Below are positions 42,981 to 52,942 of a stretch of DNA of 64,000 nt, piece after piece; the stretch's first letter is position 1, and every line of letters begins with the position of its first letter. Both the position numbers and the translations under genes were made by a program. This DNA comes from Spirosoma fluviale (GTDB lineage Bacteria > Bacteroidota > Bacteroidia > Cytophagales > Spirosomataceae): assembly GCA_945901025.1 (NCBI GenBank), contig CAMDJW010000001.1, forward strand, positions 62,001-126,000, written 5' to 3'. Under the pieces are notes generated by a model, which worked only from the letters and a program-made list of their open reading frames with translations, made no database searches and was not told the DNA's origin.

Positions 42981-43745
42981 ATGTCGCATTTAATTGAATT
43001 ACAAAAAAGCATTGAACCTTACAAAAAGGTTTTAAGAAACCATCCAATTAATTCTTATATTATTTCTCATGAGCATTTATCTGTTTTCATGCAGAATCAC
43101 ATATTTGCAGTTTGGGATTTTATGTCTTTAGTCAAAAAGTTACAAATTGAGTTAACATCCGTTGATTCATTATGGTTTCCAAAAGGATCGGGTGAAACTA
43201 GGTATTTGATTAATGAAATTGTATTGGGAGAAGAGTCGGATATAGACCCTAAAGGTGGCTATATCAGTCATTTTGATTTATATTTGAGAGCTATGGATGA
43301 ATTATCCATTACGGTCCCCCCTGCACTATCTAATTTTAAACAGTTTAAATCAGTGGAGGAGTTTCTGATTGCCCTTCCTTCATTTAATTTGCCACAAAGT
43401 ATTAATGATTTCTTAACGTTTACTTTCTCAAGTATATTAAATGGAAATATTGAGGAAATTGCCGCTATTTTTACTTTTGGTCGTGAAGATTTAATCCCGG
43501 AAATGTTTCAACTCATATTAAATCAATTAAGAGTACAATCGCCTGATAAGATAAAAACATTGACTTATTATTTGGAAAGACATATTGAAGTGGATGGAGG
43601 TCATCATTCTGCATTGGCTACTTCAATGGTATCCCAATTGTGCCAAGATGATCCAAATGCCTGGGCACGCGCCACGCGGGCTGCGATAAATTCATTGCAA
43701 GCAAGAATAAAACTTTGGGATGGAATTGTTAGTGCCAAAATTTAA
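42981..43745 (+). CDS. DUF3050 family protein (heme-oxygenase-like helical fold suspected)
   Basis: ISHEHLSVFMQNHIFAVWDFMSLVKKLQ ... YYLERHIEVDGGHHSALA; His/Glu-rich helical pattern; 2-nt gap after XdhC. Confidence 0.8.
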   Translation: MSHLIELQKSIEPYKKVLRNHPINSYIISHEHLSVFMQNHIFAVWDFMSLVKKLQIELTSVDSLWFPKGSGETRYLINEIVLGEESDIDPKGGYISHFDLYLRAMDELSITVPPALSNFKQFKSVEEFLIALPSFNLPQSINDFLTFTFSSILNGNIEEIAAIFTFGREDLIPEMFQLILNQLRVQSPDKIKTLTYYLERHIEVDGGHHSALATSMVSQLCQDDPNAWARATRAAINSLQARIKLWDGIVSAKI

Positions 43746-43746
43746 T

Positions 43747-43781
43747 AAAAAAGGTTCCTCTTTTTAAGAGGAACCTTTTAA
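43747..43781. terminator. Bidirectional terminator between DUF3050 and dnaK
   Basis: AAAAAAGGTTCCTC-TTTTTAA-GAGGAACCTTTT. Confidence 0.92.
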
Positions 43782-43797
43782 TACATTTAAAACCCTT

Positions 43798-45684
43798 TTA
43801 TTTTACTTCTTCAAAAGCAACATCTTCAGCTGAATCATCCGATGGAGTTTCTGTATTTTGTGATGGTTGGTCACCACCTTCTTGAGTGTTAGCGTACATT
43901 TCTTGTGAAGCTGCAGTCCAAGCTGTATTTAACTTTTCAATTCCTGAGTCGATTGATGTTAAATCTTGAGATGCATGAGCTATTTTCAATTCAGATAAAG
44001 CTCCTTCTATGGCTGATTTATTGCCTTCAGACAACTTTTCGCCATATTCTTTCAATTGTTTTTCAGATTGAAAAATTAAAGCATCCGCTTGATTGACCTT
44101 TTCAACGCGATCCTTTTCGATCTTGTCTGTAGCCTCATTTGCTTTTGCCTCATTCCTCATTTTCTCAATTTCTTCATCTGTCAAACCACTAGAAGCTTCA
44201 ATTCTAATTTTTTGCTCTTTCCCTGTACCTTTATCTTTTGCTGAAACTTGTAATATTCCATTGGCATCAATATCAAAGGTTACTTCGATTTGAGGAATTC
44301 CTCTTGCTGCTGGCGGTAAACCGTCTAAATGGAAACGACCTAAAGAACGGTTGTCTTTCGCCATAGGTCTTTCACCTTGCAATACATTTAGCTCAACTGA
44401 TGGTTGATTATCTGCAGCTGTGGAAAAGGTTTCAGATTTTTTTGTTGGTATCGTTGTGTTTGATTCTATTAATTTGGTGAATACGCCGCCCATCGTTTCA
44501 ATACCTAACGATAAAGGTGTTACATCTAATAATAATACATCTTTCACCTCACCGGTTAAAACTCCTCCTTGAATAGCTGCTCCAATAGCCACTACCTCAT
44601 CTGGATTAACTCCTTTGGATGGTTTTTTGCCAAAGAATTTTTCAACTTCTTCTTGGATTCTTGGGATACGTGTTGAACCACCTACTAAAATTACTTCGTC
44701 TATATCCGCATTTGAATAAGACGCATTTTTCATGGCACGTTTACAAGGTTCTAGCGTACGGCGAATTAAACTGTCGGCCAATTGTTCGAATTTTGCTCGT
44801 GTTAATGATCGAACTAAATGCTTAGGAATGCCATCTACTGGCATAATATAGGGTAAATTAATTTCAGTATTTGCACTAGAACTTAATTCAATTTTTGCTT
44901 TTTCAGCAGCTTCTTTTAAGCGTTGAAGTGCCATTGGATCTTTACGTAGATCTATATTTTCATCTGAAATAAATTCTTCTGCAAGCCAATTTATAATAAC
45001 TTGATCAAAATCATCACCACCTAAATGAGTATCTCCGTCCGTCGATTTAACCTCAAATACCCCATCTCCTAATTCTAAAATAGATACGTCAAAAGTACCT
45101 CCGCCCAAATCAAAGACAGCTATTTTCATATCCTGTCCTTTTTTATCAACTCCATAAGCTAATGCAGCTGCTGTAGGTTCATTTATAATTCGTTTCACTT
45201 CAAGGCCTGCAATCTGCCCTGCCTCTTTTGTTGCTTGACGTTCCGCATCATTAAAATAAGCCGGAACTGTAATAACGGCTTCTGTTACAGTTTGACCTAA
45301 ATAATCTTCAGCCGTTTGCTTCATTTTAGTCAAAATCTGAGCTGATATTTCTTGAGGTGTATAAAGACGATCACCGATTCTTACTCTTGGCGTATCGTTA
45401 TTTCCTTGTTCAACTGAATATGAAATAGTTTTTAACTCTGAACTTACTTCGGAGTATTTTTTACCCATAAATCTTTTTACTGATGAAATCGTATTTTGTG
45501 GATTTGTAATAGCTTGTCGCTTAGCAGGATCCCCTACTTTGCGTTCACCATTTTCCAAAAATGCAACGATTGAAGGTGTTGTTCTTCGTCCTTCAGAATT
45601 CGCAATCACAACAGCCTCGCTACCTTCCATAACCGCCACACATGAGTTGGTGGTACCTAAATCAATTCCAATAATTTTTCCCAT
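43798..45684 (-). CDS. dnaK: Chaperone protein DnaK (Hsp70)
   Basis: [67 protein letters not shown]. Confidence 0.98.
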   Translation of the reverse strand: MGKIIGIDLGTTNSCVAVMEGSEAVVIANSEGRRTTPSIVAFLENGERKVGDPAKRQAITNPQNTISSVKRFMGKKYSEVSSELKTISYSVEQGNNDTPRVRIGDRLYTPQEISAQILTKMKQTAEDYLGQTVTEAVITVPAYFNDAERQATKEAGQIAGLEVKRIINEPTAAALAYGVDKKGQDMKIAVFDLGGGTFDVSILELGDGVFEVKSTDGDTHLGGDDFDQVIINWLAEEFISDENIDLRKDPMALQRLKEAAEKAKIELSSSANTEINLPYIMPVDGIPKHLVRSLTRAKFEQLADSLIRRTLEPCKRAMKNASYSNADIDEVILVGGSTRIPRIQEEVEKFFGKKPSKGVNPDEVVAIGAAIQGGVLTGEVKDVLLLDVTPLSLGIETMGGVFTKLIESNTTIPTKKSETFSTAADNQPSVELNVLQGERPMAKDNRSLGRFHLDGLPPAARGIPQIEVTFDIDANGILQVSAKDKGTGKEQKIRIEASSGLTDEEIEKMRNEAKANEATDKIEKDRVEKVNQADALIFQSEKQLKEYGEKLSEGNKSAIEGALSELKIAHASQDLTSIDSGIEKLNTAWTAASQEMYANTQEGGDQPSQNTETPSDDSAEDVAFEEVK

Positions 45685-45831
45685 GATTAATTTTATTTAA
45701 TTTCGCCCACATTCTACAAGGATAGTGCCATAAAAACATTGTTCAATAATTTCTGACATATTGTCACATAGTTTATGAATATAGAATAAAGTATATTTCT
45801 CTTATTATATTTGCGATATATTAAAATTATT

Positions 45832-46830
45832 ATGGAGGAAATCAATGATTTTATTTGGGTTGATGAGGCAGAGCCGCATCGTAGTAGGACTCGTGAAATA
45901 ATTAAAAAACATCCTGAAGTAAAAAAATTAATTGGGAAGAATTCTAATACGATGTATTGGATTTTGGCATGTGTGTTTTTACAAATTACAATTGCCTATT
46001 TTATTAAAGATTATTCTTGGTGGGTTATTGTAGGTGCAGCTTGGTTTATTGGAGCTTTTCCAGTACACACTTTATTTGTTTGTATTCATGAATCAGCGCA
46101 TAATTTAATTTATAGGAAAAAATCTTGGAATGTTTTTGCAGGGATCATTGCTAACCTTCCTTCTTTGGCGCCAACAGCTATTTCTTTCAAAAATTTTCAT
46201 TTAAAACATCATGCTTTTCAAGGTGTTCATGAGCTTGATGCTGATTTGCCAGATTATTGGGAAGCTAAATTGATCAATAATTTTTTTATCGGTAAAATGA
46301 TATGGCTACTATTATTTCCTTTTTTTCAGGGTATTCGTACTTATAGATGTATTGAATTGGCCATCATAGACCGATATGTCATTATGAACATTGTGGTCCA
46401 ACTAATTTTTGATGCTGCCATTGTTTATTTTTGGGGTTGGTCAGCTTTAGCTTATCTAGGGTTTAGTTTTCTGTTTTCTGTAGGACTTCATCCACTTGGT
46501 GCTAGGTGGATACAAGAACACTTTTTAGTTTTAGATAAAAAACAAGAAACATTTAGTTATTATGGTGGCTTAAATTCAATTAATATGAATGTAGGATACC
46601 ATAATGAACATCATGATATGCCATCTATTCCTTGGAATAATTTGCCAAAGTTGAAGAATATTGCCCCAGAATTTTATAATAATTTACATTATCATACATC
46701 TTTTGTAAAGTTATTTTTCACTTTTCTGTTTAGTCAAGAAATTGGTCTTTATTCAAGAATTACCAGAAAAGACCGAGGCGGGGTTTCGTTAGTAGATCAA
46801 TCGACACCTGATATCGACTTGATCAAATAA
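45832..46830 (+). CDS. Sphingolipid delta-4 (dihydroceramide) desaturase-family protein
   Basis: Three His boxes HESAHN / HLKHH / HNEHHD. Full-length resemblance to DEGS/DES1: DFIWVDEAEPHRSRTREIIKKHPEVKKLIG; IIANLPSLAPTAISFKNFHLKHHAFQGVHELDADLPDYWE; GLHPLGARWIQEHFLVLDKKQETFSYYGGLNSINMNVGYHNEHHDMPSIPWNNLPKLKNIAPEFYNNLHYHTSF...YSRITRKDRGG. Start at ATG 45832; TATATTTG box at 45806-45813. Confidence 0.88.
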   Translation: MEEINDFIWVDEAEPHRSRTREIIKKHPEVKKLIGKNSNTMYWILACVFLQITIAYFIKDYSWWVIVGAAWFIGAFPVHTLFVCIHESAHNLIYRKKSWNVFAGIIANLPSLAPTAISFKNFHLKHHAFQGVHELDADLPDYWEAKLINNFFIGKMIWLLLFPFFQGIRTYRCIELAIIDRYVIMNIVVQLIFDAAIVYFWGWSALAYLGFSFLFSVGLHPLGARWIQEHFLVLDKKQETFSYYGGLNSINMNVGYHNEHHDMPSIPWNNLPKLKNIAPEFYNNLHYHTSFVKLFFTFLFSQEIGLYSRITRKDRGGVSLVDQSTPDIDLIK

Positions 46831-46878
46831 TTAAATATAGACTAAAGGTATATAACTAGTTCTGTATTTATTTTTGGG

Positions 46879-46922
46879 TTTACATCGCTTAATATATGTA
46901 AATCTTTGTAGATTAATATCTA
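46879..46922. promoter_or_regulatory. Candidate operator(s) upstream of the GH13 gene
   Basis: TTTACAT(46879-46885)-N10-ATGTAAA(46896-46902), then TAGAT(46909-46913)-TAAT-ATCTA(46918-46922); ATG at 46941. Confidence 0.35.
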
Positions 46923-46940
46923 TAGATTTCTATTGAATTA

Positions 46941-48650
46941 ATGTCAAACGAATCAAATAAATTGATCATTTATCAGATGATGTTTCATCTTTGGGGAAAT
47001 ACGGTAACAAATCCCCAGAAGAATGGTCATTCAAACACAAATGGTACAACTAAATTTGATGATGTTTCTGACAAGGCTTTAGAAATTTTGCATGATAAGG
47101 GTTTCACCCATTTGTATACCACTGGAATTATCGAACACGCCACCAAAGAAGATTATAGCGATTATGGATGCACTTTAGATCACCCTTCCATCGTTAAAGG
47201 AAGTTGTGGATCACCTTTTGCCATTAAAGATTATTTTGATGTAAATCCATTTTTGGCCATTAATCCTGAAAATCGGTTAGAAGAGTTTAATTTAATGGTT
47301 AAACGCATTCATGTTAATAAATTAAAAATAATACTGGATTTTGTTCCCAATCATTTAGCCAGAAATTACCAATCAGATAAAAAACCAGAAAACGTAAATG
47401 ATTTTGGTTTTAATGATCGGAATGATGTCGAATTTTCACCTCAAAATAATTTTTATTATTTACCAGGGACGCAATTTGTTGTACCTAATCATGTTGAAAT
47501 TGATTCCAAAATTCAAGCTTATTTTGAAAAACCAGCTAAAGCGAGCGGAAATAATGTTTTTTCTTCTCAACCCACTATTCACGATTGGTATGAAACGGTT
47601 AAATTAAATTATGGAATCGATTATCCTAATAATGGCCATATTCACTTTGATCCTGTACCAGACACTTGGTATAAGATGTTGGAAGTTTTAACCTATTGGA
47701 CAAATTTGGGTGTGGATGGATTTCGTTGCGATATGGCTGAAATGGTTCCTGTGGAATTTTGGGCGTTTGTTATACCTAAAATAAAAATGATAAATCCTGA
47801 TTTGATTTTTATTGCAGAAATCTATCAGCCACGTTTATATGCTGATTATATCTACAAGGGTCACTTTGATTACCTTTATGATAAGGTGGGTTTGTATGAT
47901 TCATTAAGGAGTTTAATGGAACAAAATAGTGAGGCGCATACAGGTTTAATCACTCAAGTTTGGCAGCAGGAATCCGGTGAATTTTCTAATAAAATGTTAA
48001 GATTTTTAGAGAATCATGATGAAACTAGAATCAATTCTTTAGGTTTTGCTGCCCATAATATTTGGTCATCAATTCCTGCGATGATGATTACAGCTACATT
48101 GCATGGAGGTCCTTTTATGATCTATTTTGGTCAAGAATTTGGCGAAAAAGCAAATGAAATTGAAGGCTTTAATGATGCAGATGATCGTACGACTATGTTT
48201 GATTTTTGGCGAGTGGATTCCCACCAAAGATGGTTTAATCATGGAAAATTTAATTATGATTTATTAACAAGTCAAGAGATTGAATTAGATCTTTTTTATC
48301 AAAAATTATTTACGTTTGTTAAAAAATCAAATGCCGTACAAATAGGTCAATTTTTTGACTTACAATATGTACAGAGTGCAATTTATCCAAGTAAATATGT
48401 GTACTCTTATTTGCGATATTCGGATGAGGAGCAATTATTGTTTATACTTAATTTTCACGCTACCGAGACTTTCCAACTTGAAATAATAATTCCTGATTTA
48501 GCATTTGAATTAATGAATAAATGTAATTTGAAATGGGAGATTGAATATTCTTTCACCCCTCCTACCATTAAATATAAAAATGACAAAATTTTAGATAAAA
48601 TTTTTGTTGAAATTCCTCCAAATAGTGCATTAATATTTAAAGTAATTTGA
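46941..48650 (+). CDS. GH13 alpha-amylase-family glycosidase, apparently cytoplasmic
   Basis: ILDFVPNHLA; VDGFRCDMAEMVPVEFW (nucleophile Asp); LIFIAEIYQP (acid/base Glu); FLENHDETRINS; no signal peptide. Confidence 0.9.
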   Translation: MSNESNKLIIYQMMFHLWGNTVTNPQKNGHSNTNGTTKFDDVSDKALEILHDKGFTHLYTTGIIEHATKEDYSDYGCTLDHPSIVKGSCGSPFAIKDYFDVNPFLAINPENRLEEFNLMVKRIHVNKLKIILDFVPNHLARNYQSDKKPENVNDFGFNDRNDVEFSPQNNFYYLPGTQFVVPNHVEIDSKIQAYFEKPAKASGNNVFSSQPTIHDWYETVKLNYGIDYPNNGHIHFDPVPDTWYKMLEVLTYWTNLGVDGFRCDMAEMVPVEFWAFVIPKIKMINPDLIFIAEIYQPRLYADYIYKGHFDYLYDKVGLYDSLRSLMEQNSEAHTGLITQVWQQESGEFSNKMLRFLENHDETRINSLGFAAHNIWSSIPAMMITATLHGGPFMIYFGQEFGEKANEIEGFNDADDRTTMFDFWRVDSHQRWFNHGKFNYDLLTSQEIELDLFYQKLFTFVKKSNAVQIGQFFDLQYVQSAIYPSKYVYSYLRYSDEEQLLFILNFHATETFQLEIIIPDLAFELMNKCNLKWEIEYSFTPPTIKYKNDKILDKIFVEIPPNSALIFKVI

Positions 48651-49441
48651 TGAAAAAAATTGGGTGTAAGGTTATTTTTTTCTGGGTTTTAACTTCCGGA
48701 TATTTCCTTAAAGCACAAAAATTTAATGAAATACCCATTAAATTGAAGTTGGCAGTAGAAAAAAGTATTTCATCAAAAAGGCCTATTTCGATTGGTCAAT
48801 ACTTTATCGGGGCCCCATATTTGGCTAATCGATTATCGAAATCAAATCCTGAAAAAGTATATTTCTCATTTACTGATTTTGATTGTGTTACTTATGTAGA
48901 AAACGTATTAGCCTTGTATCATTCTAAAGGAAATCATATCCAGTTCAGTGAAAACCTTATTAAAATCCGATACAACGATTCCATCAGCTACGAAAACAGA
49001 AACCATTATTTAATTACTGGGCTAGAAAAACTTGTTAAACTCAATATCCTCACTCCTATTAATAATGCATTTAACTCGAAATCTGTTTTTAAAAACATTG
49101 ATTATTTATCTAAATATGTAAATAGTAAGCATATTGATAGGTCGAAGTTAATTAAAACAGAAAAGTCCATTAGTAGTCGGCCCATCTATTACTTTGATTA
49201 TATGAACGATTCGGATACAAAAACCTTAATTCAAGATGGTGATATTATAGCCTTTTTGTCTTCTCGTAATGATTTGGATTTTAAGCATGTGGGATTCGTT
49301 TGTGTAAAAAATGCTAAAAAGTATATTTTGCATGCTTCTCAAGAAAAAAAAGTGGTTTGTATTTCTGATATGACCATCGATCAATACTTGTTGAAAAATA
49401 AAAAAATCAAAGGATTTCAAATTTACAGACCCAATTTATAA
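48647..49441 (+). CDS. DUF1460 family (N-acetylmuramoyl-L-alanine amidase-like) secreted protein
   Basis: FIGAPYLANRL...FTDFDCVTYVENVLALYHSK...; ILHASQEKKV; N-terminal signal sequence. Confidence 0.82.
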   Translation: MMKKIGCKVIFFWVLTSGYFLKAQKFNEIPIKLKLAVEKSISSKRPISIGQYFIGAPYLANRLSKSNPEKVYFSFTDFDCVTYVENVLALYHSKGNHIQFSENLIKIRYNDSISYENRNHYLITGLEKLVKLNILTPINNAFNSKSVFKNIDYLSKYVNSKHIDRSKLIKTEKSISSRPIYYFDYMNDSDTKTLIQDGDIIAFLSSRNDLDFKHVGFVCVKNAKKYILHASQEKKVVCISDMTIDQYLLKNKKIKGFQIYRPNL

Positions 49442-50593
49442 ATGTCAACTTATAATTTTGACCAAGAAATAGATCGCAAAAATACCAATAGCTTTAAATG
49501 GGATAACCCATTGTATGTTGGTCGTGATATGTTGCCCATGCCTGTAGCTGATATGGATTTTCGTATTGCTGATGAATTAATCTATACGATAAATAATATA
49601 AACGATCATGGAGTAGTTGGTTATTCCATAGTACCGGAAACTTTAAAAGTGGCCTATCGAAAAAAAATCAAAGAAGTTTATGATTGGGATACACAAATTG
49701 ATTGGCAAGTTTGGATTCCAGGAATAGTACCTGGTTTAACTTTAGCTTGTTCTGTTTTTGTATCATCTTCACAAAGTATTTTAACTCCAATACCCGTCTA
49801 TCACCCCTTTCATTTAGTTTCCAAATGGGTCGACAGATCACTTTTAACATTTAATATGGTTGAAAAAGATGGTAGGTGGGTGTATGATTTTATCGAATTT
49901 GAAAATCAATTAAAAAAAGGTCCAGGCGTTTTTTTATTTTGTAATCCACACAATCCAGGGGGTACTGTGTTTAATAATGATGAAATAGCTCGAATCATAG
50001 ATTTATGCAATCAGTATAATTGCATGATCTTATCAGATGAAATTCATGCGGATATACTTTTGCAAACTTCTGTTAAACACATTAGTATTGGTAAATATTT
50101 ACCCATCGATTTTCCTGCTATTACATTTTTCGCCACATCAAAAACGTATAATACTGCTGGAATGGGTGGCGCTGTAGCCATTATTCCTAATGTAGAAATT
50201 AGGGAGAAATTCATAAAACATTCCCAAGGTATTTTTCCTATGTTATCAAGGCATAGTATTGAAATTATACAAACTAGCCTAACTATGAATCATATTTGGC
50301 TGGATTCTTTACTAGTATATTTAAGAAGTAATCATGATTTACTTTTTTCATTCATACACAAGATAAGCTGTTTGAAGATGTTGCCTTTGGAAGCTACATA
50401 TTTAGCTTGGATTCAATATGACTCAAACATTTTAGGTGATTTCCAACAAAGGTTATTCAATAATGGGCTCCATGTTTTGCGAGGAGACCAATTTTTAGGT
50501 AAAAATTTCATTCGGGTTAATATAGCTTGTACAAAAAAATCGTTGGAAAAAGCTATTTTAATTATTAAGAAAACCATTGATGAGACACATTAA
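49442..50593 (+). CDS. MalY/PatB-family PLP enzyme (cystathionine beta-lyase/aminotransferase)
   Basis: LPMPVADMDFRIADELIYTI; FLFCNPHNPGGTVFNNDEI; ILSDEIHADILL; FFATSKTYNTAGMGGAVAII. Confidence 0.92.
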   Translation: MSTYNFDQEIDRKNTNSFKWDNPLYVGRDMLPMPVADMDFRIADELIYTINNINDHGVVGYSIVPETLKVAYRKKIKEVYDWDTQIDWQVWIPGIVPGLTLACSVFVSSSQSILTPIPVYHPFHLVSKWVDRSLLTFNMVEKDGRWVYDFIEFENQLKKGPGVFLFCNPHNPGGTVFNNDEIARIIDLCNQYNCMILSDEIHADILLQTSVKHISIGKYLPIDFPAITFFATSKTYNTAGMGGAVAIIPNVEIREKFIKHSQGIFPMLSRHSIEIIQTSLTMNHIWLDSLLVYLRSNHDLLFSFIHKISCLKMLPLEATYLAWIQYDSNILGDFQQRLFNNGLHVLRGDQFLGKNFIRVNIACTKKSLEKAILIIKKTIDETH

Positions 50594-51233
50594 ATCTTTC
50601 TTATTTATTGGAATTATTTTTCTACTTATATATCTGATTTTTTTTATTGTTAATCAAGATATAACTGAAAATGATAAAGTGGTATATGACTTCAATGATG
50701 AAAAAATAGTTAATTCAGCGATTGATTCTATTTCTAATATGAAACCCACATTGGATACAATTGAACAGAATGCCCCTGTTCATTTAACGCAAGTAGAAGA
50801 TTTTGAGGCTAAGGTTGAGGTTGAGAAAGATTTTGTCAATTTTCAAATATTTAAAAGTCATGAGTTAGTATTTGAAAAAAAAATTAAAAATTTTAAAATA
50901 ATAAATTTATTAAGTTCAGATTTAAATAATAACCAACAACCTGAATTCTGGGTTTATGGGGCTAACGATGCTCATAAATTTAAAATTTATGGGTATGAAT
51001 ACAATAAAAATTCTTTTATTTTAATAAATTTTCCTAATTTAAAAGGTAGACAAGAATTTGGTTATGCAGGAAAGGATTCATTGTATTTTGTTAAATCTAA
51101 TATAGTTCGTTCCTTTCAATTTAAGAATGACCAATATTCAGAATTAGAAAATGGTGTTAGAGTTTGTTATTATTCTTTAGGTCCGGATAATAGCTTTGTT
51201 TTAAAAAAAACCTTAGACTTTGAAAATGAATAA
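50580..51233 (+). CDS. Hypothetical membrane-anchored/exported protein
   Basis: N-terminal TM helix FLFIGIIFLLIYLIFFIV then a beta-rich domain; start/stop overlaps with both neighbours suggest translational coupling. Confidence 0.7.
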   Translation: MRHIKSFLFIGIIFLLIYLIFFIVNQDITENDKVVYDFNDEKIVNSAIDSISNMKPTLDTIEQNAPVHLTQVEDFEAKVEVEKDFVNFQIFKSHELVFEKKIKNFKIINLLSSDLNNNQQPEFWVYGANDAHKFKIYGYEYNKNSFILINFPNLKGRQEFGYAGKDSLYFVKSNIVRSFQFKNDQYSELENGVRVCYYSLGPDNSFVLKKTLDFENE

Positions 51234-52941
51234 AGAAAATTTACGCTCGCAACAATGGTTTGGTAAAACAGGAAAAGATGGTTTTATATACAGAGCCTGG
51301 ATGAAAAATCAGGGTATTCCAGATGAATACTTTCAATGTAAACCTGTCATAGGTATTTGTAATACATGGTCTGAACTTACTCCATGTAACGCACATTTTA
51401 GAGAACTTGCTGAATTTGTAAAAAAAGGAATTATTGAAGCTGGTGGATTTCCGGTAGAATTTCCCGTGATGTCATTAGGTGAAACTTTGATAAAGCCTAC
51501 GGCCATGTTGTATCGAAATTTAGCCAGTATGGATGTGGAAGAATCTATTCGAGCAAATCCGATTGATGGGGTTGTACTAATGTGTGGATGCGATAAGACT
51601 ACACCATCCCTAGTGATGGGTGCTTGCAGTGTTGATTTGCCTACTTTAGTCATTTCTGGTGGACCTATGATGAAGGGTAAATTTAAAGGTAAGGACATTG
51701 GCACTTCTGATGTTTGGCGTTTTGCTGAAGCATATAAATTGGGAGAATTAACACAAAAAGAATTTGTGGAAGCTGAAGCTTGTATGACAAGAACTCCTGG
51801 GCATTGTGCTGTGATGGGTACAGCTTCAACTATGGCTACTATGGTAGAAGCTTTAGGTTTAAGTTTACCACAAAACGCAGCTATTCCAGCGGCTGATGTG
51901 AGAAGAAAAGTATTAGCACAACATTCTGGCAGACGAATTGTCGAAATGGTTAATGAAGATCAGAAAATTTCTAAGGTTTTAACAAGACAGGCTTTTGAAA
52001 ATGCGATAAGGGTTAATGCTGCTACTGGTGGCTCAACTAACTTTGTTATTCATCTATTAGCTATTGCTGGAAGAATTGGGGTGGAATTAGATTTAAATGA
52101 TTTTGATAAATTTTCTAGGCAAATACCATTATTAGCTAATATACAGCCATCAGGAGAACACTTTATGGAAGATTTATATTATGCAGGAGGTCTTCCGGCA
52201 TTAATGAATCAAATGAAAAAGTTTCTGAATACGGATGCTATAACAGTAAATGGTAAAACAGTTGGTGAAAACATTGAAAACACGCCAATTTACGATAGTA
52301 ATATCATATCAACTTTTGATGAGCCTTTTAAATTAGATTCAGGAATAGCCGTTGTTAGAGGAAATTTAGCTCCCAATGGTGCTGTTGTAAAACCTTCTGC
52401 AGCTTCTTTATCCTTATTTAAACATAGAGGAAAAGCGGTTGTATTTGAAAATATAGAAGATTATCATGCAAGAATTGACTTACCAGATTTAGATATTGAC
52501 GAAAATTCAGTCATGGTTCTGAAAAATGTAGGTCCCAAAGGCTATCCTGGTATGGCTGAAGTTGGTAATATGGGTATTCCTAAAAAATTGTTGGAAAAGG
52601 GAGTAAAAGACATGGTCAGAATTTCAGATGGTCGAATGAGTGGAACTGGTTATGGAACCGTTATTCTGCATGTAAGTCCTGAATCCGCTGCTGGTGGACC
52701 ATTGAATTGGGTTGAAAATGGAGATTTTATTGAATTAGACTTAAACAATAGAAGTATTCATTGGGAAGTTAGTGAAGAAGAATTGGCCAAAAGAAAAGTA
52801 GACAATCCATTTTTACCAGTAAAGTCAATAAGAGGTTATGTGGGATTGTTTATTGATCGCGTGGAGCAGGCACATGTGGGTGCCGATTTTGATTTTTTAA
52901 AGGGTGGTTCAGGTTCAAAAGTAACGAGAGACTCACACTAA
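51226..52941 (+). CDS. IlvD/Edd-family dehydratase, sugar-acid (L-arabonate-type) subgroup
   Basis: KPVIGICNTWSELTPCNAHFRELAEFVKKGIIEAGGFPVEFPVMSLGE; MCGCDKTTPSLVMGA; MTRTPGHCAVMGTASTM; VKDMVRISDGRMSGTGYGTVILHVSPESAAGGPL. ATG at 51226. Confidence 0.9.
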   Translation: MNKENLRSQQWFGKTGKDGFIYRAWMKNQGIPDEYFQCKPVIGICNTWSELTPCNAHFRELAEFVKKGIIEAGGFPVEFPVMSLGETLIKPTAMLYRNLASMDVEESIRANPIDGVVLMCGCDKTTPSLVMGACSVDLPTLVISGGPMMKGKFKGKDIGTSDVWRFAEAYKLGELTQKEFVEAEACMTRTPGHCAVMGTASTMATMVEALGLSLPQNAAIPAADVRRKVLAQHSGRRIVEMVNEDQKISKVLTRQAFENAIRVNAATGGSTNFVIHLLAIAGRIGVELDLNDFDKFSRQIPLLANIQPSGEHFMEDLYYAGGLPALMNQMKKFLNTDAITVNGKTVGENIENTPIYDSNIISTFDEPFKLDSGIAVVRGNLAPNGAVVKPSAASLSLFKHRGKAVVFENIEDYHARIDLPDLDIDENSVMVLKNVGPKGYPGMAEVGNMGIPKKLLEKGVKDMVRISDGRMSGTGYGTVILHVSPESAAGGPLNWVENGDFIELDLNNRSIHWEVSEEELAKRKVDNPFLPVKSIRGYVGLFIDRVEQAHVGADFDFLKGGSGSKVTRDSH

Positions 52942-52942
52942 A

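Noticed and set aside
49442-50593. Reading the PLP enzyme next to the desaturase region as serine palmitoyltransferase
   Set aside because: Motifs (ADMDF, SDEIHADI, SKTYNTAGMGGA) are MalY/PatB-type, not the alpha-oxoamine synthase family.
51333-51704. 123-aa minus-strand ORF inside the IlvD/Edd gene
   Set aside because: Shadow ORF over conserved Fe-S dehydratase motifs.
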